Assembly: GCA_016794625.1 (NCBI GenBank)
Contig: JAEUGY010000068.1
Coordinates: forward strand, 26,556 to 90,555
DNA length: 64,000 nucleotides
DNA from: Opitutaceae bacterium
Lineage (GTDB): Bacteria > Verrucomicrobiota > Verrucomicrobiia > Opitutales > Opitutaceae
Direction: 5' to 3'
Below the pieces are notes generated by a model that did no database searches, had not been told where the DNA came from, and was given only the letters and a program-made list of their open reading frames with translations. How positions within the stretch are numbered: position 1 is the stretch's first letter; every line of letters starts with the position of its first letter. Shown here one piece after another: positions 59,364 through 64,000 of this stretch. Position numbers and translations under genes: made by a program.

Positions 59364-59981
59364 TCAGCCGAAGCGGGCGCACACATGGAAGCTTTGCATG
59401 GCGTCAGGCCCTTCGTCCTCGGTCACAAGGATCCCGCCGCGCTCGATCAGCGCCGTCCGCACAATCTCCGGGGTCGGCATCCACTTGTGCCCATCGCCGA
59501 CAAAGGCAGAGCCCGGATGCCAGATGGCGCACTCGGGGTGGGGAAGGTAGAGGAACAGGATGCCTCCTCGACGCAGACGGCTGATCCAAAGATCCAGGGT
59601 CTCGCGCCACGGAACAATATGCTCCAGGCAATGTGAACTGAAGACGAAGTCGACCGAACCGGCGGCAAAATCTTCGACACTCCGATGCTGCGCGGGGCCG
59701 CGCTCGATATCCACCGGAGTGGCGCCAGGCAGGGGCCACAGTCCCGCACCCACATCCAAACCGTGTCCGGTGCAGTGCTTTTGCGCTTCGCGGAAAATGG
59801 CGAAGGACGCTCCTCCGACGAACAGGTAGTCGGGATAAAAGCGTCCCAGATAGCGCCAGCCTCCCGCAGCGCGTTCCACCCCGGGCTGCGCCAGCCAGTG
59901 ACGGTAGGCATGAAAGAGGTCGGGGGCGTACGGATAATCTTCCAGGGCGAGCATGGACGGTTTTGTCGGTTCGTGGCGCAC
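59364..59981 (-). CDS. Class I SAM-dependent methyltransferase
   Basis: A 205-residue protein. HGLDVGAGLWPLPGATPVDI is a variant SAM motif I, DFVFSSHCLEHIVPWRETLD is motif IV and GGILFLYLPHPECAIWHPGS follows. The reading frame begins with GTG at 59981, but an ATG at 59954 (MLALEDYPYAPDLFHAYRHW) may be the real start. It lies between the sulfotransferase-like gene and the permease and is therefore a candidate glycan-modifying enzyme. The gap to the permease is 84 bases. Confidence 0.8.
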   Translation of the reverse strand: MRHEPTKPSMLALEDYPYAPDLFHAYRHWLAQPGVERAAGGWRYLGRFYPDYLFVGGASFAIFREAQKHCTGHGLDVGAGLWPLPGATPVDIERGPAQHRSVEDFAAGSVDFVFSSHCLEHIVPWRETLDLWISRLRRGGILFLYLPHPECAIWHPGSAFVGDGHKWMPTPEIVRTALIERGGILVTEDEGPDAMQSFHVCARFG

Positions 59982-60065
59982 GACGGCGGAAGGGCCTTAA
60001 ACCGGTTCCCTGAGCATAAGTCGAGTGCGACCTCCGGGACGATCGCATCCTGACCTGCACCCACG

Positions 60066-60887
60066 TTAGACCACGTCAGCGAAAGCGGGGCGGGTCTGGC
60101 GGAAGGTCCAATAGCCCAGTCCGGCGACGCCCAGAGAGGCGGCGTAGGTGAAACCGAGGATCGACCAGGACGGAGGCTGACCCCAGAGCACCGCGTTGCG
60201 GGCCAGATCGATGGTTTGCAGCAATGGATTGAAACGCAGCACGGCCCACACGCCAGGTGCGACGGAGGCCACCTTCTCCGGTGGAAAGAAAATGCAACTG
60301 GTATAAAGCAGGATCAGGTTGACCATGCCCATGACCTGCTGCAGGTCACGGAGGAACACACCTAGAGCCGACAGGAACCATCCCAGTCCGAGGACGAGAA
60401 TCAGGATGGGCAGTGCGATGATCGGCAACCACAGCGCCACCCACGTGAACGGGTGCTGGAAAAGAACGGCCCCGCAGAGGAACAGGATCATGCTCACGCC
60501 AAAATGAAAGAGCGACGCACCCACCGCCGAAGCGGGCAGGATCTCCAGCGGAAACACGACTTTCTTCACGAAGTTGGGATTGGATACAATCAAGCCCGGT
60601 GCCGTGGCCAGAATGTCTGCAACCAGGTGGTAGAACATCAGACCCAGAAAGATCACCAACGCATACCGGGGTTGATGCTCCCCGCCGCGGAACTCCCCTT
60701 CGAAGACCTGGCTGAAAATGAAGGTGTAGAGCGCGAGCATCAGCAGCGGATTGAGGAAGGCCCAGGCGAAGCCAAGGATGCTGCCGCGATGGCGGGCATG
60801 GATGTACCGAGCGGTAAACTGCCAGAGAAGCGACCGATGGATCCAAAGTGTCATCCAAGGGAAACGGGTGCCATGCGCGGTCGCCAT
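60066..60887 (-). CDS. ABC-2 type polysaccharide permease without adjacent ATPase
   Basis: A 273-residue permease with about six membrane segments. ARYIHARHRGSILGFAWAFL is the cytoplasmic entry helix, NFVKKVVFPLEILPASAVGA the loop motif and LGVFLRDLQQVMGMVNLILL the later family motif. It differs from the Wzm at 19703-20530 and ends with a similar RPAFADVV. No ATP-binding gene is next to it, so it may share the Wzt at 18438 or use one outside the window. The ATG at 60887 is preferred over GTG 60905. Confidence 0.9.
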   Translation of the reverse strand: MATAHGTRFPWMTLWIHRSLLWQFTARYIHARHRGSILGFAWAFLNPLLMLALYTFIFSQVFEGEFRGGEHQPRYALVIFLGLMFYHLVADILATAPGLIVSNPNFVKKVVFPLEILPASAVGASLFHFGVSMILFLCGAVLFQHPFTWVALWLPIIALPILILVLGLGWFLSALGVFLRDLQQVMGMVNLILLYTSCIFFPPEKVASVAPGVWAVLRFNPLLQTIDLARNAVLWGQPPSWSILGFTYAASLGVAGLGYWTFRQTRPAFADVV

Positions 60888-61021
60888 GGCGTTCTGATGA
60901 GGCACGGGACGTCAGGACGGCAACCCCGTTTTTTGAACGCAACCCATTCGATTCGTCCCCTCGGGGACCGTTCGCAGGTTGAAGACGAAGTCCGCGCCGG
61001 ATCTGAGAGATCTCGGCAACC

Positions 61022-62866
61022 TTAGCCCACGGTGCGCTGATGATGCGTTCCGCGGACGGGCTTCGGATCCACCAAGAGCACGCCATTACGCTCACCCGGT
61101 ACCAGTTCCTGGGTCAGTTGATCGACCAGGTACTGTTTGATGTCCATGCCCCGTTCAACCAGCTGTGAAATGATGCCAAAAACCGTGGGCTGCGGCACGA
61201 CCACCTCGGCCTCGGGATTGATGGTCACATGCACCACGGCGGGAGTGGCGTCGGTCGCGGAGTGCTCCAAGGTCGGGTTCTCGATGAGAACCACATGTCC
61301 ATCCTCGGGGCTGATGTACGCCTCAACCTTGTCGTTGGCGATCGCGCCGCTTTGCAGCAGCAGACCGGGATCGACCACCACTTCGACCGGAGCCGGAGCG
61401 GTGAAGGAGAAGCCGTTCGCCGACGGTGAATCGACGATCAGGGAGGCCGAGAGATCTTTGCGCAGCAGAAGTTCCGGAGCGACCATGCTGCCGACGGTCT
61501 CCTGGGGCTGGTTGAGTTCCGCGACGATGCGTCGGATCATCCCGGCGTCGAAGCCGCCCGTCTGGTTGTACAACACCTCCAGGCGGTCGAGCAGTGCGCG
61601 GACGTGCAGGTCGGTCGAAAAGACAACCGGCGTCTGCGGGGTTTCACTGACATCGGTCGTTCCCGTACTGACATCGGAACTACCGAGTCGCAGCTGGCCC
61701 TTGTCCTCCATGCCGGACAGCGTGCTGAGATCCCAGGCAACCGGTACGTTGGGCAGCGCAATGATGCTCTTCGTATTCCAGAGCGTGATCTGCTTCGGAA
61801 GGGTGTTGGTGTCGAGCAGGAGCGAGTTGACGTTCAACGTCAGGTTGATCGCGTCGAAATTGCCCACATGGGTCTCAACTTTGTCTCCTTGGATGGAGGC
61901 GTAACCCGCGACGGACTTGAGCTCGATGTAATCGACATTGGTGGCCTCGAATCCAATCACACTGATCTCCGGCGCCTTGATCGAGTTGACATCGTTCGCG
62001 ATCAAATTGACCAGCGAATCCTTCCCTTCAAAAACGATGGAATCGAACTTCGAGACATTGATCGACGTGACGAAGGAGGGGAGTTTGTCGAAATTGATCG
62101 TGACGTTCGCGTACGAATCGCCGACCAGCATCAACCGGTAAACCCCCGCCGGTGCATTGGGGTCGATCGAAGCATCGATCGGGCTGCTCGACTGCAGCGC
62201 GTCAAGCACGCCGTCCCATTTGGTCGACGTATCACTACTGCCGATTCGCAATTGCTGACCCCGGTCCTCGAGGCCGGAAAAAGTGCTCAGGTCCCACGTA
62301 TTCGGAATATTCGGAAGCGCGATGACGGCATGCGCGTTCCAGACCGTGACCTGCTTGGGAAGGGTGTCCGCTTCGAGGAGCAGGGAGTTTACATTCAGCG
62401 TGAGGTTGATCGCTTCGAAACTCGGAATGTGGGTCTGCACCCGGTTGCCTTCGATCGACGCATAGCCGCTGACCGACTTCAGCTCGATGTAGTCGACGTT
62501 CTTGGCTTCAAACCCAACGGTGCTGATCTGGGGAGCAACCAGGGAATTGACGTCCTTCGCGACCAGATTCACCAGTGAATCCGTCCCCGAGAACGTGATC
62601 GTGTCGAACTTCGATACGCTGATCGAGGTGACGAACGCGGGCAGTTTGTCGAAATCGATCTTAACGGTCGACGTTTCGTCGCCCACCAGCATCAAGCGGT
62701 ACACGCCAGCGGGAGCGGTGGCATCGAAGGATGCCGTGACTTTTCCGCTGCTTTCCAGCGCCAACATCACCTCTGCGTAGTGACTCGCTGCTTCCACCCC
62801 GTCCGCCGCGAACAGCGCCCGCGCTTCCAGAATCTCCAAGGATAGCGGTTTGGTGGCGGAGCGCAT
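61022..62866 (-). CDS. Secreted repeat protein with LEPR-XLL-like N-terminus
   Basis: A 614-residue protein. Its N-terminus KPLSLEILEARALFAADGVE resembles the LEPR-XLL motif of large exported proteins. Two tandem repeats of about 187 residues follow (about 33-218 and 220-405): for example APAGVYRLMLVGD recurs at 51 and 238, NVDYIELKS in both, and LNVNSLLL at 158 and 345. The strand-rich repeats, ending in Gly/Ser-Ser-Asp, look like beta-solenoid or beta-sandwich units. The C-terminal 200 residues have no recognised domain. No glycosyltransferase-type motif is present. Confidence 0.8.
   Translation of the reverse strand: MRSATKPLSLEILEARALFAADGVEAASHYAEVMLALESSGKVTASFDATAPAGVYRLMLVGDETSTVKIDFDKLPAFVTSISVSKFDTITFSGTDSLVNLVAKDVNSLVAPQISTVGFEAKNVDYIELKSVSGYASIEGNRVQTHIPSFEAINLTLNVNSLLLEADTLPKQVTVWNAHAVIALPNIPNTWDLSTFSGLEDRGQQLRIGSSDTSTKWDGVLDALQSSSPIDASIDPNAPAGVYRLMLVGDSYANVTINFDKLPSFVTSINVSKFDSIVFEGKDSLVNLIANDVNSIKAPEISVIGFEATNVDYIELKSVAGYASIQGDKVETHVGNFDAINLTLNVNSLLLDTNTLPKQITLWNTKSIIALPNVPVAWDLSTLSGMEDKGQLRLGSSDVSTGTTDVSETPQTPVVFSTDLHVRALLDRLEVLYNQTGGFDAGMIRRIVAELNQPQETVGSMVAPELLLRKDLSASLIVDSPSANGFSFTAPAPVEVVVDPGLLLQSGAIANDKVEAYISPEDGHVVLIENPTLEHSATDATPAVVHVTINPEAEVVVPQPTVFGIISQLVERGMDIKQYLVDQLTQELVPGERNGVLLVDPKPVRGTHHQRTVG
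61652..62770 (-). repeat. Tandem coding repeat, period about 561 bases
   Basis: The two 187-residue units of the LEPR-XLL-like protein lie at about 62770-62213 and 62209-61652. Conserved blocks (FDKLPAFVTSI / FDKLPSFVTSI; DSLVNLVAKDVNS / DSLVNLIANDVNS) show that the units arose by duplication. The DNA has diverged more than the protein. Confidence 0.85.
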
Positions 62867-62920
62867 GAGTTTTCTCTCCTGTACCTATGTTCTACGGAAC
62901 GTCTGGATGCAAGCTAAGGT

Positions 62921-63760
62921 TTACTTGTTCCGAGCGGTCGCGGTAGCAGGAAGGACCAGTGTGGCGGGAAGCCCGGCGATGGCATCATCCGAAGGGATGA
63001 TTTCGATGATCAGGCGGAACGTGCCGCTGGAGTCGATGATGGGGTCAGCGTGAATGAGCTTTCCAGGCACTCGAACGGTTTTTTGGGCCGAGGGTTGGAC
63101 TTCAATTGTCATCGTCTGCCCGAGGGCGAAGACGCCCAAAAGCCTGGCGTCACTGTAGATGGTTAAACGCAGGACGGATGCGTCAATCACCGTTGCGATG
63201 GGTTCAAAGCGCTCAACTGCCTCTCCAATCGATTTTTGCAACTTGAGGCAAATACCGTCGATCGGAGAGCGCACGGTGCGGTTGTTGAGACGCGCTTGCG
63301 CGAGTTCGAGGGTGGCGCGAGCGTGATCTCGACGACTTTTGAGGACCAACGCACTGCCGCGGTACTCCTCGTATTGCTTGTCCGCGAGGATTTTATCTCT
63401 GAAGAGGGCTTCAGCCCGGGTCAGTTCCGAGGCCGCGCGCTCGTATTCGGCCTCTATGCCCCGGAGGGTGGCTTGGGCCTGGGCAACCTCGGCGGTCTCT
63501 TGTTGGGAATCGAGGCTGAGAAGGGCGTCGCCGGTTGCGACTCGGGAACCCTCCGAAACATAGAGTTTTTCGACCACGCCGGCCGCCGGGGAGCTGAGTT
63601 TGAGATCGTGGCGCGGCGCCAAGATCGACCGGAGAGACCCGCGACTGATGGTGGTGAGGGGATCGGGGGTCGTTCCAGCTTGCGCGCGCACACCGAGGGT
63701 GACGCTCAGAAAAAGGCCGAGGAACAGGAAACGACGGGCGATGGATTCGATTCGGAACAT
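62921..63760 (-). CDS. HlyD/RND-type periplasmic adaptor protein
   Basis: A 279-residue membrane-fusion protein starting MFRIESIARRFLFLGLFLSV at 63760, with a signal peptide ending at about VRAQAG. LSSPAAGVVEKLYVSEGSRV is the first half of a lipoyl domain and NNRTVRSPIDGICLKLQKSI the second; a coiled hairpin (ATLRGIEAEYERAASELTRA) lies between. The beta-barrel part carries LTIYSDARLLGVFALGQTMT. It connects an inner-membrane transporter to an outer-membrane channel. The gene is followed by the LEPR-XLL-like gene after 54 bases. Confidence 0.87.
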   Translation of the reverse strand: MFRIESIARRFLFLGLFLSVTLGVRAQAGTTPDPLTTISRGSLRSILAPRHDLKLSSPAAGVVEKLYVSEGSRVATGDALLSLDSQQETAEVAQAQATLRGIEAEYERAASELTRAEALFRDKILADKQYEEYRGSALVLKSRRDHARATLELAQARLNNRTVRSPIDGICLKLQKSIGEAVERFEPIATVIDASVLRLTIYSDARLLGVFALGQTMTIEVQPSAQKTVRVPGKLIHADPIIDSSGTFRLIIEIIPSDDAIAGLPATLVLPATATARNK

Positions 63761-63865
63761 GGAAGATTTGAGGAAGGATCGCGAAGGCTCCGTAACCAAG
63801 GGTGGGTCCGATGAACCGACGACTCGCCCAAGTCCACCTTCGTGGTTCAACGGTCGCGTCACCGC

Positions 63866-64000
63866 TTACGTGAAGCGCAGGCGCAGGAAGTTGATGAAGT
63901 CGTGGAAGAGAACGTAGGCGACGGGGCGGCGGCCGCAGTCGAAGGAGGCGCGGCCGGCGAAGCCGGACTTGAGCACATCGAGCTGGCTGGGTTCGGCCTC
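63866..64000 (-). CDS. C-terminal fragment, probable HlyD-like adaptor or related membrane protein
   Basis: The last 44 residues of a gene that enters from the right edge and stops at 63866. The visible part includes QLDVLKSGFAGRASFDCGRR followed by PVAYVLFHDFINFLRLRF. The Gly-Arg-Ala-Ser and Arg-Arg-Pro pattern before a hydrophobic Phe-rich end is seen in HlyD-type adaptors and their M50-like partners. The assignment is tentative because most of the protein is outside the window. It is upstream of the adaptor gene in the same orientation. Confidence 0.4.
   Translation of the reverse strand, partial: EAEPSQLDVLKSGFAGRASFDCGRRPVAYVLFHDFINFLRLRFT

Noticed and set aside
1..64000. CRISPR arrays, tRNA or rRNA genes, transposases, prophage genes
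   Set aside because: I looked for short regular direct repeats, cloverleaf-like stretches and mobile-element protein motifs and found none that I could support.

Overview
The window is GC-rich, densely coded and bacterial. Gene content points to a Verrucomicrobiota bacterium, most likely near Opitutaceae. This is an inference from the combination of a PIN-PhoH ATPase, an excisionase-HTH/PTS-EIIA fusion, a DUF6807 protein, a YcaQ-type protein, LEPR-XLL-like secreted repeats and many tightly overlapping genes; no rRNA marker is present. I found no tRNA, rRNA, CRISPR array, transposase or phage gene.

Region 1 (1-23481, minus strand) is a very large surface-polysaccharide locus. From asnB at 23481 down to about 1113 the genes run head to tail with mostly ATGA or TGATG stop/start overlaps. 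They encode an asparagine-synthase-like amidotransferase, a Wzm/Wzt ABC exporter whose ATPase has a C-terminal substrate-recognition domain, a methyltransferase, at least fifteen glycosyltransferases of GT2 and GT4 type, a Wzy-like polymerase and an O-antigen-ligase-like protein. A rho-independent terminator (1006-1034) closes the run. One further glycosyltransferase leaves the window on the left.

Region 2 (23753-41708) is core and housekeeping-like. It holds a DJ-1/PfpI protein, a Prc/Tsp tail-specific protease, a rhomboid protease, a small ferredoxin, a TonB-dependent receptor, an ECF sigma factor with a membrane protein and a Spy-like periplasmic protein, two small secreted proteins, the CrcB fluoride channel, RecQ, a DUF72 protein, a YcaQ-family protein, a second ECF sigma factor, an OppA-like lipoprotein and two small uncharacterised proteins.

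Region 3 (41848-51584) holds a strong terminator, PIN-PhoH, a 29-bp perfect inverted repeat, a PduO-type corrinoid adenosyltransferase, a Gfo/Idh/MocA oxidoreductase, peptide deformylase, an uncharacterised membrane/coiled-coil protein pair, a DUF6807 protein, the HTH-EIIA fusion and a small membrane protein.

Region 4 (51671-60887, minus strand) is a second polysaccharide locus. It has an ABC-2 permease without a visible ATPase, a methyltransferase, a sulfotransferase-like protein, a double-methyltransferase protein, a GT9-GT2 fusion, a GT4, a GT2 and a TylF-like methyltransferase. Upstream of it (61022-64000) lie a LEPR-XLL-like secreted protein with two 187-residue repeats, an HlyD/RND-type adaptor and the tail of another probable adaptor, suggesting a linked export machine. 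Together the two loci suggest a heavily decorated, methylated and possibly amidated and sulfated envelope glycan.
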